Source: Atriophallophorus winterbourni
Taxonomy: Eukaryota > Platyhelminthes > Trematoda > Plagiorchiida > Microphallidae
DNA length: 64,000 nucleotides
Assembly (NCBI GenBank): GCA_013407085.1
Contig: JACCGJ010023559.1
Span: 203,842-267,841, forward strand
Direction: 5' to 3'
Both the position numbers and the translations under genes were made by a program. The first letter of the stretch is position 1; every line of letters starts with the position of its first letter. Of this stretch, positions 1 through 14,100 are shown piece after piece. Below the pieces are notes generated by a model. It had not been told where the DNA came from. It searched no databases and saw only the letters and a program-made list of their open reading frames with translations.

Positions 1-1866
1 CGTAATACTAGATTGTTTAACGCATTCAAATACTACGAGCTAACTAGCAAGCGTTTAATGCACTCAACGCATCTCTCAGCCATTCTTATCAATATACTAC
101 AAATTGTAAACAAGTTTATCCTGATTATCTGTCCTTATGCTTTCTTCGTACTTACCACACAACTTTCTTATGGGGTTGTTCAATCAACATGGCTCCAAAG
201 AATGTTTTACCTTTAATCAACGTCAAGTGAAATAGGTGCTTGAGAATAATATACGGAAGACATTGACTTCAGGCAGTGCTAATACATCACCAGCAAATAA
301 TATAATGAGAATCAAGTGAATCTGTACACATTTGCGATCCACCGTTCATAGGTCAACGAGGATGTCACAATCGAGTTTAAACTAAGTTTTATTGAAGGTG
401 CAATGAATGCTTATAAAATTCCATTTAATTGATAAAGCACAATAGTGGTTTGAAGCCGGATTGGTATTTTTTTCCAATAGTTGTGGGCTACTCTGGAAAC
501 TTCGCTGACTTCATAATTGTAGTTGATTGTTAATACAACAAAATCGACCGTGTGATGATGGTTTTTTTCGATTGAAGATTTTACGCTGAATTTAATGGGA
601 AGATTTGCAGGCTCATTTCAAGCATTTGCAATATTTAAATTCGCAACCCATCTTACAATGGCATGCACATCCTCGGTGATATGTGTATTTCGTTCATCAT
701 CAACACAGGTAATTTAGCGTTCACAAATTCTAATTACAACCTAAAGGTACATTTTGTGGTGTTTAAGAGTCTATATATGCTTATTCGTAATTGCCTTCAA
801 CACACGAACGAAATTCCCATTAACTAGTTTCACTAGGCAATTATTCACTTGTTAATTTATCAGTATAAGCTCATTCATATCTACTTTGGATGGATTGATT
901 ATATTGTAGGCCAATGTACAATGCGCTTCATCGAAAACTAATCAGCAATCTACTTTTCACTCCAGATATCTGAAAATGAGCACGTTAAAGAGAATCACAC
1001 CTCGATCGTTTCGTTATCCACTCCCAGTGGAGTAAGAATGAAAATTAAACAACTCAGTCGTCATGAAGGTGAGACTCGTTATCACTTACAACTCGATTAA
1101 GATGTGACACATTTTGTGACCGCGCGTAGGCAAAAGTGGTGTTCACATTAAGAATAGTATTGCAGAGCATTATTCATGCCATAATCACTGTCACCCTATC
1201 CAGCGACGTGTTCCATTCCGTAATAATGCCAGCCTGATCGATGAGAATTTTGTAAAACGAAATCATGCTTTTAAACGATAATTGGATGCCCCACGACCAG
1301 CTTCGCGCTGTTTGCACTCATCCTGTACGATCAGGATCGCATGCCACGAAATGCTACTTTTGTTTCACGTATCAATCTAATGTGTGCGAATAGCATGAGT
1401 TCGGTGACAGTTGCATGCGTTAGATGGATGACATTTCAAGTGTCACTTAATCTACCCCCTTCCTCCACTAGGTTTGTTAGTGGAGAGTGGAGAGTGTTAG
1501 TGTTGAAATGGGCATTTAAATTATGCCTTCCTACTGATTAAATTTCGTGTAAAATTTTATTTTTAAATTGACCCAATATTATTTGCCAATTAATTAAGTT
1601 ATGGAGATGGAAATAAAAAAAATGTTTTTGTAGGGTAAGTACTGAACCAATATTATGAAATCAATATGCACATTCCTTAACAGTTAGGTGGAATAGCTAA
1701 TTTTAGTTCCTTTAACCGAAAGGGTTATGGTTCCACCAAAAGTCGTGCATAAATATCCTATGAAGCACGATAACTATAGATATATTTTCACACACAGAAT
1801 CTCTATTTTTGTGCATCTGAATACACCCATCAAATCATTCGTCAGCAATTATTTTTCTTTAAACAG
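1..1866. other. Non-coding, probably intronic sequence upstream of the first SPAG17 exon seen
   Basis: No exon-like frame with good splice sites was found. A hammerhead-like repeat copy lies at 1290-1345 (minus). The rest is AT-rich sequence without recognisable structure. Confidence 0.5.
1290..1345 (-). repeat. Hammerhead-ribozyme-like dispersed repeat, copy 1
   Basis: On the minus strand it reads CCTGATCGTACAGGATGAG, then GTGC-AAACA-GCGC and GAAGC. This matches a family in which TGATGA is followed by a 4-bp stem II and GAAAC. It is degenerate: GAAAC has become GAAGC. Confidence 0.55.
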
Positions 1867-2117
1867 GCTTATATCCAGCAGAACTGGCGCTGCCCGTTCT
1901 TCGTTCATTTTGGCTACAACCCGAGAGTCTTTTGTATATACACACGAGAATGGAATTTTCTAAGCCACAAAATATAACGCTGTTTGAATTGTTCTTTCAA
2001 CGTAACGAAACTGAATCACAAACAACTGAGATGCTAAGGTACGTAACAACAGAAGGAGTTGTTATCAGGATCTTAAAACATATTGGAGAATACTCTAATT
2101 CTGGCTCTGGAGTAGAG
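1867..2117 (+). CDS. SPAG17: SPAG17-like exon 1 of the window
   Basis: The acceptor is TTTTTCTTTAAACAG and the donor is GAG|GTAAGT. The exon begins with two bases of a split codon and ends in phase 0 (83 codons). The frame starts LYPAELALPVLRSFWLQPE. No upstream partner exon was found in 1-1866, so the preceding exon lies outside the window or was missed. Confidence 0.7.
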
Positions 2118-5100
2118 GTAAGTATTCATTTGGATCGGAAATATACCAGATATACTAATACTTAAACCTCTACTAACGACTAAACGTATACTTTCCAAAA
2201 CATTTTATGACAGATTCTCTACCCGAATGGCGACCGAATGGAATATAACACTTTCGAATGGAATGTACTTTATAACCAAGAAACACCAAAATATATCAGC
2301 GAAATTTATCATCAAGCTTCTGGTGAACTGCAGGAAAGCGGAGGCTCAACAAACTATCAAACGGACACCTCGTTATTAAATACCCAACAACTCACAGAAT
2401 CGCATATTGAAAGTAAGTGCATGTAAACGTGTTATATCGGTCTAATCTGTTGCAAACTCTTATTCATGATACAAACTTTTCTCATTGGATTTTACTCAAT
2501 TAAGATGGGTGTAATTTAAATTTGATTTTTTTCCATACAATAATCGTTTGGATGCAAATATCATTATTTCTTTCATCATGTACCTTCTTCATGGTATACT
2601 TGTTGGCACATCGTCTGTAAAGACTTGTGTAATAATAATAATAATAATAATTAGTAAAGTAATTTGAACAAAGTTGACAAGCTATGCCATGATAACATAT
2701 ATTTGGTTGTTCAACTTGTCGCACTTTGCTAAATATTATCGGATCTTATTCAGTTAAATAAGCTAAATCTCGAATAAAATTATAATTTGTCATTAAATTA
2801 AACTTGTTATGATGCTTAATCCGGAATTATTTTTGAAATATCAGTCCAACCGGAAAGAGAAGGAAGCTCCAAATCAACTTACCGGGATCAGGACAACACC
2901 GAATGGTCATCATATAATACTGATCATATCACGTGGCTTGTCACTGCTGCTTCTGGCGAGCGATACTGGCTGAGGGAGACATCAGGTCAGTTGGAAGGCA
3001 CTTCTGAAGAACCAGCAATTTTCTCAGTTCAGATTGCCAAGTCAAACTCGAAACTTGATTGTTTCGAGGCATTCGATCCGATGACGGGACAACTATTGAT
3101 TCGACGTCCAAATGATGGTCTCATTCTGGTGATCCCGGATCAGAAGTGCCCGTCTAGAACGATTGTACAACATCCAGACGGAACAAGGCAGACACAATTT
3201 CATTCGGATGAAGTAAGCTCATCAGTTGATTGTATTGAACTGAAGGCGAAAACAAACTGTAATCTATCTATGCATCACAAATAGAACAGTAGCTTTAAAT
3301 ACTGTATTTACTTTGAGAATAGCTCTTCTGCATGCCTCACGACTTTCGCTTGAATGCGTTTATATGAGCGATAAACTTTCCTAGAATTCAATCTTGCCTA
3401 TATCTAAGGTGATCAAAAGTTATGAAAAGATTCTTGTTGGTTGCTCTGATTCGATTTACAGCTTATATAGTTCCTCTCATCCTCAAAAAATTATTTTATT
3501 TGCGAAAACATCGTAGCTCACCTTATCGCAATTCTTTCAAAAAGGTTCGAATAAAGAAAATGTTCAATCAAAATTGCATTATTTCATTTCATCTACTATA
3601 TAACACTTACATTCTAGAATCAGAGTTTCATATAGTCATCGTCTAGTTCTAGAATACCAGTGAAAATTTTACGTGGAAGTCCAAAACAAACAAAACATCA
3701 CGGTAATTTTAAAATGCTGCATAATCAAACGACCTCTATTCTCTGTTACAGAAACTTAATATGGGAGATTTGTACGTTACTTCCGAGCATCCGCCCTTAA
3801 ATCGCAACAACGTACACATGCTGCGAGTCGAATGCCCTGGTTTCCCAAACATGGCAATTGATAGAAGCACCGGGCAATCTACTATCAGCCTAGCGGGCAC
3901 TGGACTTCGTTTTTCAACGCTAAGCGCGGATTCCAATGGTGTCTACATTCTTCGGGTTAGTAAACACTCACACACACACACATATATATATATATTTAAA
4001 TGTCTTGATACAGAAAAGTATGCTATGGCCTGCAAGGAATTTTATTAATATTTAAAACCGATGGGCCTGGGGCAACTGCGATGAACAAGGTGGATGGGGC
4101 GGATATCTCAACAAACTGACGTTCGGTTCTTCAGGGGATAAGTATTAACCTACATAACCTTTTAAGGTGCACATGATTTACATAAGCAGTGGTTCAGCGG
4201 ACGCTGTTCACACATGCATACAAGATAAACAATTAAGGGTTTAACGCATCATAATATCACTTGTCTTGATCTCGTCTGTCTATTCTAGGAAACCTAGGTT
4301 TGGTCAAGAAAATGCAATTTAAAGCCACACCCTGTTCGTACTGACATCCTTGCTCAGACGCAGACACTTTGTCACAAGCGAAACGTTGAAAAACTAGGGT
4401 CTGTTTTATGGAAGGTTTGACTGGCCAATACACTTGGTTTGGTTAATAATCTGCGTCATAATGGAAGCTTTTCCTAAAGTTGTTCTCGAATATCTTCGAA
4501 TATATGTATACTCACTGAGTCTTAACATATTTTAATCAAATAAAAACAATTCTAGTTTCATTATAGTGGCAGACTAGCAAACAATTTGTCAGATGCTTTC
4601 AAATGATAATGTAAGAAACAATTCAAAATTAGTCAACATATTTTTCAAAAAATGAATTTGATTCATTATTTGAACATATAATTTGGCATGATCGAGCTAC
4701 TGAGGATTAAATGGGTGGTTAACAGTGCAAGTCTTTCACTAGTCTTTGAGATTACTATAGACAACCATGAATGGCATTGAGTTAGAATCTGTTTGACGAT
4801 ATTAATTTTCTAATATTTCTTCTAGCTTCGTATTGCTGAACTTGTAGATGTATAACATTTCAAACCTGTTCTTTGTTTATATAACCACATTTACGAAATC
4901 AAAACGATGCCAAATGAAAATCCCATTTGATACAGAATTGATTAAAAAAATAATACTCAACAATGATCCAGTTTTATTCGAATATGTATTGCCTATTTGC
5001 CTCACATTCTGTGTGTGCAAATAACTTGTCGACAACATCATGCGATACGACGCAGTAAATACATGGTTTGCGTCTTAATTTTATCTGAAGCACTGTTCTG

Positions 5101-8100
5101 GTGGTTCAATAAACATATGGCCAAATGGAACCGTGGTATACAATGCGATGCCTCAACCCAATGAACTGTCACGGCCAACCTTCCAGCTCCGGTATGATCC
5201 GGCCTTCATTTTACTTTCAACGACCGATGCCACACAAACAACCTACACGGTTGATAGTGATGGAAATAATAATGTATACAAACATGGTAAGCCTCACAAT
5301 TATTCTTGGGAATATTTGTTAACGTACGAGTGATTCTATTAATTGAAAGTTGCAATGGGATAAATTTGAGCAAACTTATCTCTGTTACTGTGATTTTTAA
5401 CTCATTTCAAATGATAATATCAAACAAGTGGTTGATGCTGCCTAAACATAAATTTGGCTCAATTTCGAGTTTCTTATTGATTTTTCAATGCTAAATTAAT
5501 TAAAAATAATGTCCATTTATTATTAATGAAATTGCATTGCCATGGATTCTCAACCCATTCAACCATTGACGATAAAAAATAACTGTCCTTGTTCACCATC
5601 GACGTGAAGTCAATTTGATGATCATGCTCAATTATTAATGTTATATATACAGGAAATAGAATTTATCTCAACATTTAGATTTATTTGTGCCAATTTATCA
5701 GTTCTAAATTAAAAATTAAATTAAAATTGTCCACCATTTTTTATCAACACTTCTACCACTTAATGATTACTGCAAGTCCGGCCCCATTTTATTCTCGACG
5801 CATAACGCAACCGACGTAATAGAAATTAGAGGTGTATATTTTGAACAAGCAATGTCGATGTCAATGTCAATGTCAATTCAATTCAATTCAATTTTAATGA
5901 TCTTAAAAAATATCGCAATACAAACAACCTCGGAATAATATGTGAACTACGAATAATATAACAAGCAAAAATGGGATTTGGTTGCTTACTGAGCAGTTCA
6001 AGAATCAGGTAAAAATCCAAATGGCGGATTTTGTTTTCGATTGGTTGGATGACAAATATAGATGCATGGGGTCAAGATGTCTCGTTTTTGTCTATGTATC
6101 AAGACTTCTTTTGAACATTTGTTGATTTGGTGAATTTACAATATAAGGAACATATAAGATTTTTGATGATATGTTAAACATCGATCTGTTTCGGGGTTTG
6201 ATGAAAATTCCCTTTTGTTGCTTGCTCATAAGAGTAATAAATACTGTGCCACACAAAACAGTGCAATTTTTCAATCGGATCACGACATAGAATAAGATGA
6301 CAGATTTGATCTACGAATTTGTGGCATTCAAATATCCGATTAAATTAATTTGATTTTCATAACCGTCGCGTTGTTATCTATCTAATATCCGCCCGAGCTC
6401 ATCAACAAGGTAAGTTGAGATGATTTTCAATGATCCTGAATTCAGTGCTTATGGATCGATAAATTTGAAGCATCAATGCTACCGTCAAACTGAAATATCA
6501 AAGCCAATAAAAAAGGCATTCTACAGTGATTCCATCTAACGTTCCACTACAAATGCGTTAAATTCAATATATTCAATGTATGACTGACACCACTGTGCCC
6601 ATTGTTTTCCTTTAGCGTGTGAAAGATACTGATATAAAGAACAATAGTTAACGAAATCCTTCGTAATGTTGCTTTGATCTTTCCGTATAGTTATTCGTGT
6701 GGTAAAGTTTCGTCAATTTCGAAATCGTTCATTAATGATCTTCCATATTTCTCATTGATTTTTAATAAACTGACTATTTTTACTACGACGTCTCACGCTA
6801 CAAACAATCTGATCGTGTTGATCCAACATGATAAGTGCACACAGCACGAAACCAGTAGTTGTCTAAACAAGATGGCAAACAGTGCATGTGGGGATTTTTA
6901 GCTTCAATATAACCATTTCTCAATCAACTGAATTTTAATCACTATTCGTTTTCTTAATAACAAGGTGTACAGTTATAACGGCAATAAACGTGGGTTCCAC
7001 CAGTTACAGCTACTTGAAACCTGAATATAATTAACAATAAATGTTGCTAAACTGCACAATTATTAAGGAAGTTATATATTTTAATGCATTTTAGAAAATC
7101 TGGATAACAGTGCAACGTGTAATCATCAAAACGCCAGTGTTGATGATCGTTATCCACTGCTGTTTTACAACAAACTTGGCTGCACTGAATTTCGCCAGCT
7201 TAAATCTGTTGATTGCGTGAAAGAAATGCTTTTTAACTCTGCAAACGTTAATGAGCATGCTACAAATCTCAAGTTTCTTTCAATGACTCAAATATGGAAT
7301 TCAAACAAGAAGGAATTTGTAGAAATATCGGATATATTCAATGATACCGAAACGGTGAGTTATAATATTGCACAGAAAATATATAGGTAAATAATTTTTA
7401 ACCATATATACATATATATATATGATAGATAAACTTTTACTCAGAGCAAAAGCTTTCGTGTAGCCTGCTGTGCTCTTCGAGAATCGACTAATGTTCCTGA
7501 TGATTAAACGATCACTAAAGGCTGTAATCTTATGCATTATGCTGCATCTTATGTATTTATGCATTTTACCTACGCACGCGAAGAGATGGCAAGCTTTTCA
7601 ACCTTAACTGGTTGAGAGCACAAACCAAGGCACGAAATGTGCTAATCCGTGACCAGCTGTTTGCCGACGATCTATCCATTATTACTCACACTCAAGAGCA
7701 GTCGCTAATGGACTGTTTTTCGTCGGCATGCAAAGACTTTGGGCTAACAATCAGTATGAGCAAGGCCAAAGTCCTCGGTCAAAGGAACTGTTCCGCCTCC
7801 CATCATCACTGTTGGAAACTGTTATCTTGAATCAGTACATCATTTCACATATCTTGGTCCAACCATTGCGGATAACCGCTCGCTAGACAAGGAGATAGAT
7901 AAACGGATTGGCAGAGCAGCTGTCTTTCTGTCCCGATTGAACTGTTGTATTTAGGGTAACCGCAAACGGACTGTAAAGACAAAGATGATGGTATACAGCG
8001 CGTGCATACTAAATTCTTTACTGTACGGCAGTGAAACCGGGACCACCCAATAAAGACACGAACGGAAGCTGAATGCTTTCCATCTACGAAGCATCCGTCG

Positions 8101-11100
8101 TATCTTGAACATATCATGGATGAACGGAGTGACTAATGCTGAAGTGCTTTCAAAAGCTGGTCTACAGAGCATGTTCACCCTATTGCGACAGCGCCGCCTG
8201 CGGTGTTTGGTCATGTCTACAAAATGGAAAATGGTCGTATTCCGAAGGATTTACTCTATGGTGAGTTGCAATTAGGAAGTCAACCATTGGGCAGACCTCA
8301 CTTGCGGTACAAAGATGTTTGATCTTGGCATTGACTCGGCCAGCTGGGGAGAACTTGCTCTTGACCGCTCACATTGGAGGAATTGTGTAAAGCGTCGTCT
8401 GCAAGCTGGGGAGGAGGAGATCACGCCGCCGGCGTGCAACTGATGCAATACAACCGAGTTTTATCTATCGTTGCCAGCGCTGCGGCAGAGATTGTTCCTC
8501 CCGAATCGGACTGTTTAGTCGTTCCAAAAGCTGTAGAACATGAACATTCATGCGATTGTGATGTACATTCATGGTCGACATCGACCGAAGGAGGCCAACA
8601 ACAAGTCTTGGGCAAACTGCTAGATAATTGTCTGATATATACATGAATAACTCTAACAGAAAAGTTTGGCAACAATATTTTTATGTATTTCGGTGTGAAC
8701 GTTCAACTGGTTTCTGCAATGGTCAAGTCTAGGATTAGGACCGCTAAGAACGTAATATATTTTACGTTTCCTGCTTGCCTAACAAAACTCTGTTCTAATT
8801 TAAAGGAGCCGGATGTTGCAAGCTGATTAAATTTATAAGCCAAAGTGTGATATTTATGGGTGTTTTCATTCTAAACAAGGTGTAAACATGTAAGCTGCTG
8901 TTGGGTCAGGCGGTACGACCAGTTTGTTCAATCCTATCTAACCATATGGTTGGATTAAACCCATGGTGTCGAAAAATCCGTACGTGCTAACATTGTGCTC
9001 ACAAATGGTAATGCATGCAAATATGGATTCGGTTTTCCATTCTAGTTTTAAGGATTCACTTCGTTTTAATAGCAGTACATTGCGTTGCCCGCACGCACAT
9101 TGATGGCGTCTCGATTCCTCCCTTAGGTGAACGATTCCAACGATAATCGTGTTCACTCACGAATCGCACAAAATAAGAGAGAACCCGATTGGTCACAGGC
9201 GTTTATTACGCACAAGACAAATAGCAAAATACATTTTTATCTCATATACACGAATCAAGCAACACGATATTGTCCTGAAGCGTTTGTTTCGGTTGTCACT
9301 TAGATCTGATTTTCAACGGATTTCGTGCCAACCGGGTCGCTTCAAGCCCTCACCACATAGGGCTCGTTTGACCGTCAAATTGCGATTGACGTTCTTAATC
9401 TTCTTATAGTTTCGAGGATGTCGTCGCTTGAAGTGTTCGAATGAAATCCTTCCGAAACCCGGATTATTACGTGTTCACAATTGCGGTCGTCGGGCCTTTC
9501 GGCGTTTCCTGCTCTTGTCTTGTGCCGGTGGATGATATTCTGCATAGAGTTCGAAAGCTCGTGATTATCAATAATCCAGACTATGTATCGCAAAGTTGTG
9601 TTTAGAATTATCATATGTAAATTAGTGGCAAATTAGTAATCGTCATGGGTTGGACATGTTAGCTCGGATGAGAAGGACAACAACTACCGAGCACATTGTT
9701 TATAATCTACCCTCAATAACATTGCTCAACTTCGACTCATTTTGAATTCGCAGTCTTTTATGATTTTCAAAATTAGACCGAAAACTCCTCTCCCAGTATT
9801 TTATTACTAAATTTGTTTAGTAACAACATCAAGACAGCTGTTTGAATAAGTTGCAAAATTGTTTCGATGTTGTGCATATGATGATGCTATAATCAATTGG
9901 AAACTAATTGAATATCGTTACAATTCCCTAATGGCGTTACCATTATATTAGGTTTATAATGCTCGGATGAAATATCAGGATGTGTATCTTTTTGTAGGGA
10001 AAAGAAATCATCCATATGACTCCTAAAAGAAGCGTAGAGACTCCTTGGGTGTATTGCCAAAAATGCATTGTTCCCAGAGGACTTCGTTTCTTGCAATCGC
10101 AAAATTGCCGTCATTTGCAGTCCGAACATAATCGCGTTATTGGCAACGGATTAGAAATCACTTGGCCGAAACTGGACTTTCTTTTAGATGATGAAGATAC
10201 AGATCTCGTACCCGATCAACCGAGCTCAGATATGCAAAACGAATATCCATGTTTCGAATTCAGGTGTTTTATCCAACACCCAAAGATGGATAAAGATAAA
10301 CGTTCTGGGTAAGACGTTTCATAGACCGCTTCATTTCTAATTCATGAGCTCGCAAGAAGTAAATGAGCTTTGTGTATAACCGGTATAATTTTGCATTTAA
10401 TCACAGACGATAATGGAAACAATTTCAAAACAAAACTAAACGAGCTCTACAATTATGAATTATTTAAAATGAAACATTGTTGAAGACCGTTATGTTCCAT
10501 TAAATTCATTTGAGCTCTTCTATATCACTTGTTTTAAGGATCACGATCCACAGTTGTTATGCGTGCTTTCTGAAATTCGGTTTCGGGATGGTGGAGTAGT
10601 GGCCCAAAAAAGAAAAAGCAATTTAATAAGTTTTTCTTATTTATTTCCTTCATGAGCTGCTTAAATCGAATTATTATTCCAAACGTTTTATAGTCTGCCT
10701 GTTACAGGTGTATTTAAATTACGCTGAAGGGCAATGCATTTAATCAGGGTAATTGTGTGTTCGCTATTATTTCCATCGTATTCAAAAATGGGTTCTACAA
10801 AAGTACAAGGTTTATTGAATAATTCTTGAATCAAGCAGAATTTTTCCGAAGGATTCTATGTTAAAACAACCACTCCAATTGCTTATTGGCTTCGAATGAT
10901 AAATAACAGGGGTGTCATTCTAGACTTGCGCTACAATCAAGCACGTCATCTGAATGATGAAATCAAAAACCCTTTACTTTATTCTGATTTAATCTATTTG
11001 CCTCCAAATCAGCACACCGGGATTCATATATTGAAAATCGACCACGGTATTGCAAGCAAGCATTCGTTACACATACCAAGGTGCAAGAAAAAGCAGCTCT

Positions 11101-14100
11101 TGAAATGAGCAAAAATCTCAAATAACGCGTGCGAAGAAAGTTCACTCACATGAATTTCTCTTTAAAATGGATTTTATGGTTTTTAGGTGACAGGTAGTCA
11201 GGCACGAAGAAACATTAGGCGCTCACAAAACCGCTTGGTTTACTATGCCAGCAAAATTCTGGTGGAACTGCTCACCATACTGTATTGGCATGTATTGTTT
11301 ATACATGTGTATCACTGTTTGCGGAGCTTACTAATACTCGTTGTCTTTGCTGTAGAAATATTTGAAGTAAGCTAAAAGTTAAATGCCAAGTTTGTGCCGA
11401 GCAAAGTCGGAGATTATATGCTTAGTAAGTGTAAATACATCAACTTTTATAGAGCGACAAAGGCTTCAAGTTTTTCCGGTAACAAGGCAAAATTATTCGT
11501 GTATCAAATCAAATCAACTTTAGTCTCAGACACTTTAAACTACGCCAGGTCGGAGAGCCATTACATTACAACAGCTCAACATCTGAGGAACTTTCCGGTT
11601 CTATGTGCAAAATTAAAGTTGATACAAATAAGCAATGTGGCCACAAACAACCAAGATCACGATTACATTCGTTCTACAACCGAAGAGTCAAGGATCGAGG
11701 AGTTCGTTTCAGACGAGTGAACTAAAAACTGTGAACTTACATTGAACTAGTAAAACAATCTTATACTTTCAAGTTAAGGTTTGCAATGTCACTGTGACCA
11801 AAAAGTCATACATGGTTGTGCCCTTTTGATACACCAAGGTTAAGCCGTTCCGAGTAAACAGATTGTTTCTCTGAATCAGCAGGCATTCACTCGTTTCGAA
11901 TATAATGATTTTCGAATGAATTTTTCGTCACATCGTCGAAAACTTTGTTCCGCATTTGGACTGTTACTTGAGTAATAATAAACTATATAATCCTATGGGC
12001 GAATGTGGATAGTTTATGAAACTACTGAATGCTTACTTTCATACTCGTGTTTACACGATTAGTTGCATGCGCAATCTCGTTCGCCGAACATTGACTTTAA
12101 TACTCATTAATTTTCGCAAGGTTATATGATGCGCTACGTGATCACACCACAAATCTGCTCAATTGCATAATGTGTGATACATTTGGGAAGTGTGAAACAT
12201 CTCTCGAGGAAGAAAATTTATCCAAAATACGGAATAGAATGTTCAATATGAATATCCCTATCGAAGCAACTGTTACCGAACATAAAAATGAAGTTTTTAT
12301 CGAAGAAACCATTTCTGAAGGAAGTGAGTCGCTATTTCCGAGTGTGATATAATAAATTCCGGTCAATTTTTATTATATTTCAACAAAGCGTTACCTATTG
12401 CGAATATGTTATGCAATAGGTAATGAAATTTCCTTTGATGTATATATCTTCCAGTGAAATAATTATTCAGATACGCGGGTTGAAATGATGTTATTTGTTT
12501 ATAGAAGCTCATTTGCATGCATCGCCATCACACGCACACACACCACGACCGCTCGTTCTGTTTGCACTTATCAAGTAGGGACAGTACGATCAGGATCCGC
12601 ATGCGATTGAAACAGATGTTCATTGTTATTATTCAAGGTAATTTGAGGTTTTTGATGGTCTAAAAAGCAACACGTAACAATAACCATCAAATGGTAAAAA
12701 TTGAAATGTAAGTGTATGAAACAAGATGAGGAATTACACTAAGCAGTATATAAGTGTCCGGAAACCAATAATTCAATATAGGTTCGTCTAATTTCGTTTT
12801 AAAATCAGGGAAGCTAGGGGAGTGACCAACGGTAAAAGGTAGACTATTCCTAGTAAAACATACACGGATAGAATAAAAATAATTTATACAGTTCAGGTGG
12901 GAATGGGGTACCACCGGTACATATTCATGGATCTGATAATTTCTCGTATCCCTTCGCGTGAACAAATCCTGTAAGGGATGGCTTAAGTTATTGAATTTTT
13001 TATAAAGTAAGATAAATTCAGTTGAGCTATCCTTTCATTATAAGGCTTATTTCGGATGCTGAGAACTAGTTTTGTTGAGCGGTGGTAGATTCGCTGCATA
13101 AGTTCAACATCCTTCTCGAGCCACGGAGACCATAACTGCACACCGTATTCCATGACTGGTCTCAAGTATGTATTCATGATCCTTGGGAATATCTTGGGCG
13201 AAAATTTCCCGAATACCCGTTTGAGTAGATTGAGGACACGTATGGCTATTTTAAAGGCAGTGTTAGTTTGAAGTGAGCTTTTTAAATTGGAGCATATCCA
13301 GACACCCAAATCTTTTTCTGCACTACAATTTGCAAGGACATGTGAACATATATGGGATGTTAACTCTACTAGATTCCCCACATTCATGAGCCTGCATTTG
13401 TTGAAGTTAAACAGCAGGTTGTCCTCCAACGACCAGCTGTGAAGCGTATCAAGATCTTTTTGTAATAGCAGCTAGTCTCCTGGATTAGGGATGCGACGTG
13501 ATGACCTTATGTCGTCAGCAAATAACGAAATGTTTCATTGAACAATTTCCAGTACCTCATTAACATAAACCAGAAAGTGGATCGGACCAAGGACTGAACC
13601 TCCGGGAAGCTCCGCTAGTTGCTGCGATTTTTTTGATAATGCATCGTCAACAAGTACCAGGGTAGTGCGATTCTTTTGGTAGTCATTTTACCAATTCAAT
13701 AACTTTCCGGTGATACCAAGCCTTTCAAGCTTCTGCAGTAGTAGGCTATGTTTAACATGATTAAATTCTTTGGAGATATCTAGGTAGCAAGCGTGTATTG
13801 CTTGCCCCTTATCTAACGCTTGTGTTCAATCATATAGCGTTATTAGTAAAATAGATAAGCAGGAATAATTCTCTTAAATTCTATGCTGTTTTCTCGAAAA
13901 CAACTGATTATTTTCGAAATGTTTTATTAAATCTTCAACAATGAGGTTATCAAGTAATTTGGAAATCACAAGTGACAGTGTAACAGGTCGGTAATTAGAA
14001 GCATAAAAAGCGATTTCCACCATTATAAATAGAAGAAATTATTCCGCGTTTCCAATCTGTAGGAATCACTTCATTTGTAAGTGTTTGTTTGAAATGGTAT

